Assembly: GCA_030068075.1 (NCBI GenBank) | Contig: CM057831.1 | Span: forward strand, 7,515,464 to 7,579,463 | Direction: 5' to 3' | Length of the DNA stretch: 64,000 bases | Origin: Paguma larvata | Lineage: Eukaryota; Chordata; Mammalia; Carnivora; Viverridae | Part shown: positions 46,431 through 57,965 of the stretch, piece by piece | Position numbering within the stretch: the first letter of the stretch is position 1 | How the letters are laid out: each line of letters starts with the position of its first letter | Notes under the pieces: model-generated | Told to the model about the DNA's origin: nothing | What the model saw: the letters and a program-made list of their open reading frames with translations, nothing else | The model's database searches: none | Made by a program: the position numbers and the translations under genes

Positions 46431-49349
46431 TTGAAGTGCAGCTCTGTGGACAGAAGGAACTTTCATCCTCCGCCAAAGCTCTGTGCTGTCTCTTCATATT
46501 GTTCGCTTCAGTCAGAATAAAACTCTTTCTGATAATGAAGGGAAAAGCATTTAACTTTTTCCAGCTATCACACCGTCAAGTCGGCCTGGAGTGGGGAGCA
46601 GGGAGGCGGCTGGAGCCTTGGCTTGGGGCAGTGTTGGGGGCATCTGGAAAGGGGTGCAGTGGGGGGGCAAGGCTGGAGGTGAGCGAGGACTGGGAGAGCA
46701 GTAACACCCTGCTCCCGGGACCCCGCTCAGCTCCAGCAATCGCTGTTTTGCAACAAGCTCTAATATCATCAGCGAAAGGCGTGGTGGTTGGATTCTGAGT
46801 TCTTCCGTTCTAATCTGCAAAGCAACTTCCTGTGTTTTGTCTGGGCTCAGACGACCCTCCGAGACTCCCAGAGATGCAACAGTGACCGCTGGCCTAAGAA
46901 GGAAGGCAGAGGAGAGCGCGAGAGGGTGAAGCATGGGTAGCAGTGGAAAGGAGAGACAGAATCCAGAAAGCAAGGGGGAATCGGTCTCTCTGGGAAACTC
47001 CTGTGACCAGGAGGACATTTTTGACTTTTCAAACCCCGCTGGCTCCTCCGATTTGCTCTCCCTCCCTCCAAGCTCTCTTCCTCTCTCAAGCTCCTCTGAA
47101 TGCCCTAGAAGTGAGGAAAGGAAAAGAAGGAGGCTTGTCCCCTCCCGGCCCAGAAACCAATTTCTCAAGAAAACACCCCGGGGAGGAAGCTGAGGCCACT
47201 ATGTTTTATCTGTGAATCTTACTGCTAGTGTTTTCCCTGTAGGTATCGACAGCCAGTAAAACACATATCACAGATGGAACCAGAAACGGCCCCTGTGTGT
47301 CCACCTCCTCCCCGCCAAGATGCTACAGCCCAGAGTGTCAGACGCTTTAATTGGATTATTGCTGTTTCTCCAGCTGTCTCAAGGTGTCTCCCAAATAGCT
47401 CCAAAGCCACAGACCAAGGCAAATGGAAGGGGCATGTGAGGGAGACAGAGAAGGACTGGGGGTTCCCCCTCCACTGGTCCTCCTTCGGCCGCCATGTGTT
47501 TTCGGCCTCAGGCCAAGAAGGCAGGAGCAGGTGCCTGCCAGGATGTCTCAGCTTCCCGCCCAGCCTGCAAGGCATGTGCTCCTAGAGCCCTGCGCGTGGG
47601 AAATGGGTGACAGGAGGGGACGGGACAGGGACAGGAAGGGTGCAGCGTTGTTGCAGAGTGGGGAAGGTAGCGGGGCTTTTCCTGAAGTCCTGTGGCTTAG
47701 TTCAGTAACTTCGACTCGCCCCCACACTTGGGTACAGCCACTCCTCCTGGAATGAGGTCTCAGTCTGGGTGGCAGGACGGAAGATAGAACTCCAAGGTGC
47801 CAGAGTGCCAGAGGTCCCCACCTCGCGGGAAGCGGCCATGTGCCCGGGCAGGAAGGCGGTGGTCGTGCGGCATTAAATGAGCGTGAGCAGAAAACACGCT
47901 CCAGAAGCCCCAGGAAGGCAACCTTGATTCCAGCCCGAGGAGATCGGATTCCAGCCTCATGGCTGTATGATCTCAGCAGCCTGACTGACATCAGGGAGGG
48001 CGGAAAGATGGCCAAAGGAATGTTCCAGACAGAGAGGCAACACTTGGACGATGTTGACGAGGGCAGTGCTGGTGCACCAGCGTGTCTGAGGTGGTTAAAC
48101 TCCGGAAGGTGTCGTTGTGGGCAGGGAGGCATCACGGACAGGCCCCGGCGATTGTGTCGGGCCTTGTGTGCCCGGCGGACGAGTGTGGACTTTCTCCTTT
48201 GTGTCCTGGGGAGTAGGAAAGCTTTACGGAGCGCTGAGATTAGAACGATATTCTAGAGGGGCACTCTAACCCTTTATTCCCGCCACACGGCTTGCCATCA
48301 AAAAAAGCTAACACTTAAACACTTGCGTGTGTGGCTTGGGAGAAATCCGGAGCTGTGGCACGAGCTTGCCCTACCTCTGTACCGGGCCTCTGCCTTGTCC
48401 GAAGCTGCCCCGTGGATCATTTCAGCAAAGCTCCAACAGAGCAGGGCCAGAATCCAACAGATGCCAGAATCGGCTTTTCCCAAAGACCTTCGTTCAAGCG
48501 CCATCCTCTCCCTGTCCCCAGCCGTGCTGCCTTTCCTTAGGTGGGTGTATAATAATGCCACCAAATGTACAAATACCACCGAGGGAATTTGCAGGAAAAG
48601 GGTGATGAGAACAAGAGAACGATACGGTCAATCTGAGAAGGCTTCCTGAAAGACGGGCCCTTGGGCTCGAGATCTCAAAGGTAGGAGTGAAATGGTTTGG
48701 GAGAACGTATCCAGGGGAGGTGATGCAGGAAGGAGGCTCAGGAAAATGGGACAGTAGGCGTGACCGTGGGGAAGGCACGATGCCTTGGGAACAGGGACAG
48801 GTGGGGAGGTTGCAATAGGACTCGAGGGTGGAGATGCCAGTCGATGGGGCTCTGACGTCCAGGAGACAGAGGACGATAGAGGAATCTGCAAATAGGGGGC
48901 CACCAGGGGCCCATTCTCCAGAGCTCTTCCCCCTCCACCTCTATCCGGAGTGGAGGCGGTCTCCCCTTTTGATTCCCTTGGGGCACAGATATGCAGATAG
49001 AGGAGAGCACCCCCCTCCCCCAGGGATCTGGCTCAGTCATTGTATCCCCCTAAGGGCTGCCAAGGGCAGGAAAGGTGTTCCGACCCTAGCAAGTGGCCTT
49101 GCTGAGCCAAGTGATACAGACTATATACGTATGTTGATTCGCCGTTTAGGCGGGTAGGTCCAGGAGATAACTGTGTGCTAATCTGTGCTTTCTATATTTG
49201 GGCGCTGAATCTCTGCTGGCCTGCCGGGAGCCAGGACTGGGTTTTAGGTGTGTTCTGAATGCCTGGGCACTTCCTTCCATAGCATGGCTTCATGGGAAAA
49301 CACCTTCTTTGACAAAGGCAACAGATTCTACCTGGGTGAATAACTAAGT
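46431..49349. other. GC-rich DNA without recognised genes
   Basis: Long overlapping frames (205 codons at 46551-47168 minus; 195 codons at 47548-48135 minus) have no domains and compete with frames on the other strand. A fragment of the old repeat family may lie at about 48020-48260 and 48640-48900. No splice or promoter evidence is clear. Confidence 0.4.
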
Positions 49350-49565
49350 AACAGAGTTAGCTTAACATCTATTTAGTGCTTTACAATTTTTTAAAGGCAT
49401 CTCCATGCCATTTAACATTCACAGAAGCCCTATGAGGACTTCAGGGTAGATATTATTATACCCATTTTACGGATGAGGAAACGGAAGCTCAGAGAGGTTA
49501 AGTAATTTTCTCCAAATCCCACAGCTCCTAATTACAGAGCAAAGGCTCCATCTCTGGCCCTCTGA
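49350..49565 (-). mobile_element. MIR SINE
   Basis: Antisense MIR in order: tttagtgctttacaattttt, aagccctatgaggacttcag, cattttacggatgaggaaac, agagaggttaagtaattttc, cacagctcctaattacagag. Confidence 0.9.
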
Positions 49566-50808
49566 AGCGAAGTCAAATGTACTGTCTGCCATAGACAGGG
49601 TCCTGATGAATACTAATTCCTCCCTATCAGGAGGGACAGTTTGCGAATACTAGAACCCAATCCCTGATTCTTAGTGCAGGGCTTCCTAAGGGCTGGGTCT
49701 TTAGCACTGATGAAAGCTGCCAGCCGTAGGAGACACCTGCAGGCATTCCAGCCAACCCGGAGACCTAGAAAGAAAACCCAAGCATTCTTAACCTTTAAAA
49801 AGATCTTAGCCTGTGGACAGATAAATTAACTCCAGGGCTCTGGGGAGATTAAACCTTATTTTATGGTTTGCTTGTTAAAAACGCATAACTCCAAATCTCA
49901 CCAGAGATTGCAATTAAGATAGCACGGGGCTAAAGCTATATGAGAAGTATTATTTACTCTTGGCTCCCTGCAAAGACCAGAACGACAATGGGCTTTTCCA
50001 TTCCATAACCTGCAGTCGATCTGAAGCCACCTGCCTTTGTACCTAAAATGCTTTAGGACACGTGCTTCTCCTCTCCAGCGTAGCCGTGGCCACAGTTCTG
50101 TTATCCTCTGTGGCTGCCCAAAGTAACCATAAAAACCCAAGTTATAACAAAGTTTCTAGGGCGTTCGTGTTCAAGAGACACCAAGAAACATCTTTTACCA
50201 TCTGCTCTAACGCGGTTCCCACCCGAGGGACCCTTTTTCCTGTGTTCCCCTTTCAGTGCCTGAATTCTACAAGTTCCAAATAGCTCCCTGATTTCTAGCA
50301 AAGCCCAAGGAAAAGCCAGGTTCCTCCAAAGCGGACTGATTTCAACTACAATGTGCCCAAGAGAGAACCTCTGTGAACCTGCTCAACAATCCTGGTTAAT
50401 TTCACATAAAAGGCACACGCTTTTTCTCTCCTAAGGATCTGTGAAAAGTTGGTTACTTTGTTTGTGCAGACACATCACCACGAACTGTTTAGATTACTCT
50501 TTCTTGGGTCCGTTTTACTTCCTGGTATCAGTAGTTCATTCCTTCCCACCCCCGTATTCTGTATCTATAGAAGACGTTCGTCAGGAATGACACCCTTTCT
50601 CTGAGTAATTCCCTCAGGTACTGTGCGCTGTGCCCTGCGTATCTTTCTCAAATTTGTTTTTTCTCTCTTAAGACTCACATGGGACATTTAATTAATATTC
50701 AGATTCCAGACTGCATTCAAGAGTGACTCAACCAAATGATTCTTAAAATCAGTAAATTTGGAGTCACTGGTGTAGAGGAAAGAACACTAAATAGAAAGAA
50801 CATTAAAT
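49566..50808. other. Unassigned DNA with enhancer-like texture
   Basis: No gene recognised. Unique AT-rich stretches at 49790-49900 and 50390-50560 could be regulatory, but there is no direct evidence. Confidence 0.35.
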
Positions 50809-50820
50809 AGGAGAACTGGA

Positions 50821-50941
50821 TCTTTCTTTTCTTTCTTTCTTTTTTTTCTTTCTTTCTCTCTCTTTCTTTCTTTCTCTCTCTCTTTCTTTCTTTCTCTCTC
50901 TCTCTCTCTCTTTCTTTCTTCCTTCCTTTCTTTTTTTTTTT
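50821..50941. repeat. (CTTT)n/(CT)n tract from a poly(A) tail
   Basis: Pyrimidine tract beginning directly after the left 12-bp flank. It is the expanded complement of the tail of the retroposed unit. Confidence 0.92.
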
Positions 50942-51367
50942 TTGATTGATGACACAGTAGGCAATTTTATTAGGATGAAAAGTACACTAAAGCCACTAAT
51001 TATTGGGGCACTAGTTCACCTTTCATTGGAGGCCATTCCTCTGTTATAGGGTTCTAAAGAAATGTTATTATTTGAATAAAGAAAGCCTCCTTAAAGCGGA
51101 TTAAATCTGAAAGAAACAAGTAATCAAAATTAAGAAAATATAGCTGAATTGGTAACGTAGGCCTAGTCACTGGAGGCAAGTGATTTTATTTTTTAGGAAG
51201 TAATTTTATAAAAAAAAAACAAGTAAAATAATCTAAGCAACAAAAAATTGCTGAGTGAATTGGGAATCCCCATTACTTGTATCAAGGTTCTCAATTTTTT
51301 TTCCTTTTCAAATTTTTATTTAAATGCTAGTTAGTTAACACACAATACAATACTGGGGTCAAGAGTA
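50821..51367 (-). mobile_element. Retroposed unit: L1 3' end plus transduced 3' flank
   Basis: Read on the minus strand, it starts with about 70 bp of L1 3' UTR (ttaactaactagcatttaaa, then taaaaatttg), followed by an A-run. About 350 bp of non-L1 sequence comes next, ending with a signal aataaaattgcctactgtg and a long A/GAAA tail, seen as the pyrimidine tract 50821-50941 on the plus strand. Perfect 12-bp flanks aggagaactgga lie at 50809-50820 and 51368-51379. This is the structure of an L1 3' transduction. The cargo source is unknown. Confidence 0.8.
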
Positions 51368-51379
51368 AGGAGAACTGGA

Positions 51380-52215
51380 GTTCTGAGTAATCCTTACCAT
51401 CCCCTAGCTCTACGTGCATGTAGTCCAAGCATCTTGCTGGTTGGTAAATGCCCCCTTGCAGAAGGGGCGGCCATGGTGAAAAGTGTCAATCGTGTTCTAA
51501 TTGCTTTGTAAGCATCAACCCTGTAAAGGAGCCCTGACGTCACACAGCTAGTCAGAGGCGGGACCCAGAGTCAGAAGGAGGTCTGCAGGACTCCTGAGCC
51601 CAGGCTTCTAACTGCCGTGTGTGCCACCTCTCTGCCTAGAGCCCCGCAGCCCCGTCCTACGCGTTTCTTCCAGGCAACGAAAAGACCTCATGCTTTATAT
51701 GAGAAGTAACCCTCCCAACTTGTTTCCTCTCTGTCCACCGGGTTAATCCTGCCACCCCTGAATGACACAGAAATTCTGGACCAGTCCTGCATTTCCGCAT
51801 CCCCACCCCACCTTTCTCTGGTGATTATCTGGGGCTGATTTGGCCAAACTTCGAGGTCTGTTGCCTAGCAAGTCCCAACACATCTGGAGTCCTGCTGTTA
51901 CCTCGATTGCACAGCTGTCTACAGCAAAGATGCAATCATCAGAAAGCTGCTGCCCAATGGAAATCCAGAGAGCAATCTTTATATGGATCAGCTCTTTATA
52001 CCTTTGTGTGGATTTCACTTCTCACTCACAAAGACAACGGGCTGGCGAGTTAGCAGAGTTCACACTGAGATGTGAGCGGCTTTATAGCCAGCATGAGGAA
52101 GATTTCCACAGAAAAACCTCTTCTTTCCTGGTGACAAACCTGAATTTTTGCTAAGGGGGGAAAAAAGCTCTCTGAGAGCATTTGTGTGGACCCAAGGGCT
52201 TTGAAATGGGAAAAA
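51380..52215. other. Unassigned non-coding DNA
   Basis: No gene recognised. A MIR-like antisense fragment may lie near 51540-51630 (gagcccaggcttctaactgc). Overlapping frames at 51743-52154 lack domains. Confidence 0.4.
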
Positions 52216-52252
52216 AAAAAAAAAAGAAGAAGAAGAAGAAGAGGGAAAAAAA
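52208..52252. repeat. A-run with (GAA)n
   Basis: aaaaaaaaaaa followed by seven or so gaa units and a further A-rich run. The poly-Phe/Ser frames on the other strand come from it. Confidence 0.93.
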
Positions 52253-52499
52253 TCCAGAAGATTCCTCTGAGGCAGAGATACACACCAAATAGTGCAGACC
52301 CCAAATTTAGGTTTTGCAGACCCCCACAGTAAAAGTTTCCAAAAGCTCAAGGAGGCAGAGCTAATTCGAAGCTTTAATATATAGGTTTTATGCACCAGGG
52401 TAGAGGGTATTGTTTTGGGAGTGGAGAAGACTGGAGCCTGCGGTGAAAGTAAATGAAGCAAAATCGGTGCTGGGTTTTTATTGATAAAAACCCGGGAAG

Positions 52500-52566
52500 A
52501 AAAAAAATGAAAAGAAGGAAGGAAAGAACGGAAGGATGGACGGAAGGATGGACGGAAGGAAGGAGA
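52500..52566. repeat. (GGAA)n/(GGAC)n imperfect microsatellite
   Basis: Purine-rich units aaggaagga and ggatggacggaa in tandem. Confidence 0.85.
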
Positions 52567-52799
52567 TCAAAGCAAAACTGACCAGTCTTATTTAGCTCCC
52601 CAAGGAAAGAAGTGCTTCAGAAAAGAAGAAAGTAACCATAGCGAACCCTGTTATCTCCTGGTCTATTAATCAGTCCTCTCCATCCACTGACACTGCTCCA
52701 AACAAAGGCCATTGCTGTTCAAAATGGCGGCCGCAGGCATGCAGGATCCTGAAGTGCCTTCTGCACCAACAAAGACTCATGCAATCAGACCCAATATTG

Positions 52800-52935
52800 A
52801 GCCTCAGAATGTCAAAACTGGATGGGACCTTAGAAGCCCTCTGGTCCAACCCCCTCATTTTGCAGTTGAGGAAACTGAGGCCCAGAGGTCATGAGGCTTG
52901 TTGATACAGAACTAGGAAGAACCCAAACCTTTGCA
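52800..52935. mobile_element. Old mammalian repeat fragment
   Basis: ggatgggaccttagaagccc, ctggtccaaccccctcattt and ttgaggaaactgaggcccag belong to a widespread ancient repeat. I do not assign the family. Confidence 0.55.
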
Positions 52936-53089
52936 TCTGACAGCTGTTTCCTTTTATGCCACACTCACAACCCGTCCTCTATTGTGTTGTAATTGTTTGA
53001 ACACGGTTAATCTCTGGATAATAGGGGATTATTATTTGTTTTTACAAATTTTGCCATATTACTTGATGACGTAGAGATCATCAATGACT

Positions 53090-53215
53090 TCTTTTAGTTT
53101 TTCTAAATTGAGGTACAATGGATACATAACACTGTTATATTAGTTTCAGGTCTACAACATAATGATTCGGTATTTGTATATATTAATTACACCAGCCATT
53201 TCATTCCCGTGTGTT
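53090..53215 (-). mobile_element. Old L1 3' UTR fragment
   Basis: Segments ttctaaattgaggtacaatg, atattagtttcaggtctaca and acataatgattcggtatttg match the complement of mammalian L1M-type 3' UTRs. Confidence 0.8.
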
Positions 53216-53289
53216 TGGTGTGTGTATTTAGCTACACTGCGCTTCCAAATTGCAAGTCTCTTTCTGTGAAGGCCAAAAAGGTGAGTCGG

Positions 53290-53470
53290 CGAGCTGAGAT
53301 GATGACTCGTTCCTTCCCTGGGCATTGTCAATGACCTAATTTATTAATTTTACCTCCCTCCCAGTTTAGAAACCTGGACACAAATGGCTTCACGTTAGCT
53401 GTCAGCGTTGTCATTCACACTTGTGTCAATGATCCTGAGCTCTGACAACTTCCCTTATTTTTAGACCTAA
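53290..53470. promoter_or_regulatory. Candidate conserved non-coding element
   Basis: Unique sequence with several TGTCA/TGACA-type cores (tgtcaatgacctaa; gctgtcagcgttgtcattca; gtgtcaatgatcc) and an ATTA cluster (tttattaatttta). The pattern resembles MEIS/homeodomain co-binding. Inference only. Confidence 0.35.
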
Positions 53471-54429
53471 ACCCTATCTTATAATATAAATATCACACTC
53501 TAGGCAGGGCACCATAGAGCAATTATTGCACTTCCCAGGCGAGGTGACTTTCTTGGCCTTAACTCTTCAAGGCAGCGCCTGAGATGTGTTCTAATCACTG
53601 AGAGGCACCGGGGCAGAAGTTTATTACACTATTAAATACTGCAGGGAGACGAAGACACCTGTTCCTTTGGCAGGTTGCCAGACGCTTCCCTCCAGAGAGA
53701 AAAATGAAGGTGGGGTGGCTCTAAGTGAAACGAAAGGGTAACTACGGGGTGCTGCAGGAGCCTGTAACAAGGGGGATCCATCCCGATGGAGGGGATCAGA
53801 CGATCTTCCTGAAGTGGCTCAGTGCTTTGTAATTTACAAACGTCTTTCGTGGGCACTGTTGTACCGATTCCGACGATGGCATCTGGAATTTTATCTAAAA
53901 GTGAGAATATTGGATGATGTCCTCTGTAAGGGATTCTCGGAACTCTCACTACACAGACGAGGAAGCTGTGGACTGGAGAGGAGACGTAATATGGACAGAG
54001 CTGGTATTCACATTTGGATTTTCTACCCATTACCCACATAGCGTGGATGTTCGCCATACCCCAACGGATTAGGTCTGGCAAAAGTGAAGTTCTTAGCTTC
54101 TTCAATTCACTGATTCAGCACTCGTTCGATTAATAGCGATAGAATGCCAGCGAGAGACGTAAAACATTGTGTCATGCTCGGAAGCACAGCAATCACTAGC
54201 TTCCTTACCCTCGACGCCCGGAGAAACACTGTGTGTGTAAACTTCCACGATTATAGATGATTATGGATTCCAGGTGGGTATCTGAAAAGATCTTTCAGAA
54301 AGGAAATCGCAGAAGGGTTCAGAAAAAGCATCCAAGTCACAGTTTGCAATCTGCTTTATCAAGAGAACTCCAATACTCTTTGCCCTTCACCTTCTATTCT
54401 GCCTTCATGCCCTGCTACTGCCAAGTAGC
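53471..54429. other. Unassigned non-coding DNA
   Basis: A 157-codon minus frame (53632-54105) has no recognised domain and overlaps a plus frame. A MIR-like antisense piece may be present near 53930-54000. Confidence 0.35.
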
Positions 54430-54444
54430 CTCCCATGGCCTGTC

Positions 54445-54765
54445 CTGTCACACGCAAGTGTACACGTGTGCCAACCCCACATGCTACACACAGTGTCACA
54501 CACAAGTGCACATGCATGAGATCCACACGGTGTCACACACAAGTGCACATGTATGCAGAGCCACACACAGTGTCACACACATGTACGCAGAGCCACACAT
54601 GGTGTCGCACACATGTGTACATCCATGCAGATTGACACTGGGTTGTACTAAGGTGCGCATGCATGCAGATCCACACGGTACACACAGTGTCACACACAGG
54701 TGCACACACGTGCAAATCCACACACACCACACACAGGCGCACACGTGTGCAGCTCTGCACACTCC
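54445..54765. repeat. CA-rich minisatellite
   Basis: Imperfect tandem units of roughly 35-45 bp mixing cacacacag, tgtcacacacaagtgcacat and atgcagatccacac. A 200-codon frame (54257-54859) is open across it only because the units lack stops. Confidence 0.85.
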
Positions 54766-54859
54766 TTGGCCGGTGCTGTCCATCCTCCTCTCCCTTAGTT
54801 CCCAACACATTCTGGTTCCTGAGGCTCCCGTGCTCCCCTTCAGGGTCTCGGTCTGCTAA

Positions 54860-57050
54860 GACGGCACCATGGGGGCAGTGTGCATGGCCTTGAGCCAGGA
54901 AAGGGCCAGAACAGCCGCCTGCCCCCAGGCTAATGTGCCGGTGCCTCCCACAACTCTGCAGCCCCTTCTCTCTGCAGACTCAGCAATCACTCCAGCCTCC
55001 GCGTCACACTTTCCCGGAGCTCCCTCTGACAAGTTTATCAAGTTGAGAGATGACACTGTCAACGAGCACATAAAAAAAAAAAAAAGAAAGAAAAAGAAGG
55101 GAGCGTGGCAGGGGGGGGAAGCCCAGAGCCTCCCTTGGTGCTGCAAGGAGACATTCCCACACTCCCAAGGTCATCATGGTGGGCTAGGAGAGGCATCCTC
55201 ATCCCTCACCATCACTAGCTTCTTAAGTGAGCCTTCCCCAGTGGGCCCCTGGTGCTGCTCCCTCCAGTAGCCTGGTTCAGGGATGGGGTGGGGGAGCACG
55301 AGGCTTCCGAAGAGGTTGCTTGGTAAGACAATGGCTGAGCCGATAATGCCAGCAAAGTCATGACACCAGGGACCTCTTACAATTTTAAGATCCAATCAAC
55401 TTTAAAATATTACCGGCTAAGGCGGATTTGAGCAGGGGCTATAGCAAACAATTGATCCCGGTATATTTACTGAGAGTAGAGGCACCCTGCTGAAATATTA
55501 ATCTGGGATGGGGGGGTGCTAGGGAAGGGGAGGGGCGTTAGGACTGTGCAAGGTCCTCCTAAAAATCCTGACAATTCCTAAGTATTATTAGGGAAATGCA
55601 GATGCTATTTTTTTATATATGCATTTATTCTATTTTTTATAAAACTTGGCAAGAGTCAGTAACTTACAAAGAGACCTGCCTCCCTTCTCAGGTTTCTCCC
55701 CCCCGGCCCGACTCCGCCCTTCACCCAGGCTCTGAATTTTCTCCCCTAGTGGCCTGGGACTTCTCTGCCCGGGACTTAGCCCCTCCCACTTCCTACACCT
55801 CACACCCCCGCCCCCCCATCAGTGCCTTTCTCTGTCGTTCCCTACAGGTTCTGCAACCTCTGGCTCCATGACATTCAGAACGAGGGCCAGGCTCTCATGT
55901 CGTACTGAAGGCCTTGGAAGCGGGAGGTGAGAAGGGAGGACAGAAACCGGTACAATATGGAGCAATTTATCCAGCCCAGCACACATGTCTGAGGGAACGA
56001 CATCAGCCCCCTGCCTCCCCGCCACCTCCCCGCCGCCCCTGGAAGCATCAATAACCTCGAGAGAGCCAATGGCCCCAGCATGGGCTTGCAATGTGGCCAT
56101 GAGAAGAAGGAGGAGGAGACAAGCTCTTTCCTGGCAGATAATGGGAGCGGGGAGGGAAGGGCCAGCCCTGCGGAAGGTCGAGAAATCCCAGTCACTGACA
56201 GGCCGGACCTTGGTCAGAGGAGCACCTTGGCACCTGAGCTTCACAGCGAGCCGGATGCCTGAGACACTCTGCTGGAGGGAAGGCAGGCGCCCAGGGCCTG
56301 GGGCAGGAGCCCACACAACTCCTTTGTGGCGGCAGGGCCCCAGGAGAAATTCCCGTTCATCTTCCTGGCAAGCACGAGGGCCGGGTTCTCCTTCCGTTAG
56401 AAGCGCTGGTTTCTTTTTAAAGATCTATATGAGGATACTTGCTTTTAGCATTTCACATTTGGAGACGGGTCCAAGGGCTCCTTAAAACTGCTGCGTGCTG
56501 CTCTCAAGTCTCCGTTACTCCCTTTGCCTGGAATGTCTGGCTTTGTAAGGAACGCCTCCGCAGCCTTTAGACTTTAGGTCCAAAGCCAGACCTTCTGTGA
56601 AGTTTTTCTGACCCTCCTCAGACTGAGCTCTTCAGTTCCCCTTCTTGCGTTTCCACAACACGCTGTTTAGATTTTGTCTACACTAACCATCGTGAATTAT
56701 AACTCTCTTCCTTGGTTTGTCGGTCTCTTCCTTGGGTTGTCAACCTCTTGAGGACAAGGACCTTCTATCTCTACACGTCTAGGTCCTTCTGTGCATATAG
56801 TTGATGTCCAGACATGCTGGATATACAGAACAAGGCTTCCCATCTTCCCTAAGTCATCGCTGGGAAGAGACATTTCCTTCTAAGCTAAGTCAGTTAATCC
56901 ATCAAGGAGCTTCGGGTCACTGAAAAACAACTATCAACTTGAATCATATGAAATGACTAACATTCAACCATTTTTAGACCTACAAAAATGGCAACTTCAT
57001 GTGGTACAACCAAATCCATGAGACAGATTCCGTCAAGGAGGGAAGGCACA
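54860..57050. other. GC-rich DNA without recognised genes
   Basis: Contains an A-run with GAAA units (55071-55098), a G-run (55111-55118) and C-rich tracts near 55700 and 55806. Frames of 96-166 codons on both strands lack domains. Confidence 0.4.
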
Positions 57051-57054
57051 AGGA

Positions 57055-57145
57055 AGCCAGCATTTGCTGCACACCAACCGCGTGCCAGATACTTCGCGAA
57101 CATCATCTTGTTTGGTTTAATCCTCATTTAATCCTGGTTCCGGAG
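57055..57145 (-). mobile_element. MIR SINE remnant
   Basis: Antisense MIR tail: gcatttgctgcacaccaacc, gcgtgccagatacttcgcga, ttaatcctcatttaatcctg. Confidence 0.65.
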
Positions 57146-57830
57146 GAAAAAAAGGAATCTCGAAGGTATAAAATATTTAAATGCTGAGTTGGGCAGTACC
57201 GTAGGACAGTGGGATGGGAAAAGAGAATTACTTGGATGGTGAGGGCTTCCTGGTGAAGGTGGGCTTTAGCCAGCCCTGAAGGGCCGGGTTCTCAGGGCAG
57301 CCTCGGTCCCAGGAGGTGGCCCTCTCCTTCTTCCCATGGTTACCTCCATCGTGGCACTCCCATGGCTCTTGCTAGTCACTCACTCATCCATTTCCATCCG
57401 ACACTCCGGGTGAGTCCCTCCAGTGGTGGGGGGTCTCATCTCGTTCATCCTGTATACCTCTGCCCAAAGTGACGCCTGGCCCTCTGCAGTACTCAAATGT
57501 TTGCCGGGAACCCATACAGAAAGACTTTGCAGTATCCAGCCACAAACGCAAGGATTTCTCAGGCTCTCCTGCTTCCACACCAGCGGACTTGTGTGCTGAC
57601 AACAGTCCAGGGAGTCTGGGGCTCAACAGAGCTGAGCCAAGCAGGAAGGAGGATGAGACCCAGGAGGGATTACAATTCTGGATAAGGGTCACTAGACATT
57701 TCAACTTTTCCATTTCCCGTTTCCCTGGCTGGTCAGCACGGTTTGTTCATGAATCCTGAATTCTAGACCACAGAGTGGCCCCTGTAGGGACCGGAGGTGC
57801 CGAGGGAAGATGCACAGTATACTCAGTCAC
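57146..57830. other. Unassigned non-coding DNA
   Basis: No gene supported; frames at 57384-57759 oppose each other. Confidence 0.4.
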
Positions 57831-57965
57831 AGCGGCTATTTGCTGAGCGCTCCAGGATGGGTACTGCTATCCCTACTCTGTAGATGGAGAAGTCCTATGC
57901 CTTGCTCGAGGTTAGAAATTCCGGGTGCCTCTGGTTTTTTGGATCTGTACTCTTAATCACTAAGT
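57831..57965 (-). mobile_element. MIR SINE remnant
   Basis: Antisense order: atttgctgagcgctccagga, ctactctgtagatggagaag, ccttgctcgaggttagaaat. Confidence 0.6.

Noticed and set aside
46551..47168. 205-codon minus frame
   Set aside because: GC-rich region with open frames on both strands in the same place; no domain, no splice or promoter support.
47548..48135. 195-codon minus frame
   Set aside because: Same reasoning: chance openness in GC-rich DNA, competing frames, no recognised family.
54257..54859. 200-codon open frame with Cys/His-rich appearance
   Set aside because: The Cys and His residues come from the cacaca/tgtcac minisatellite; opposite-strand frames are equally long; no zinc-finger spacing.
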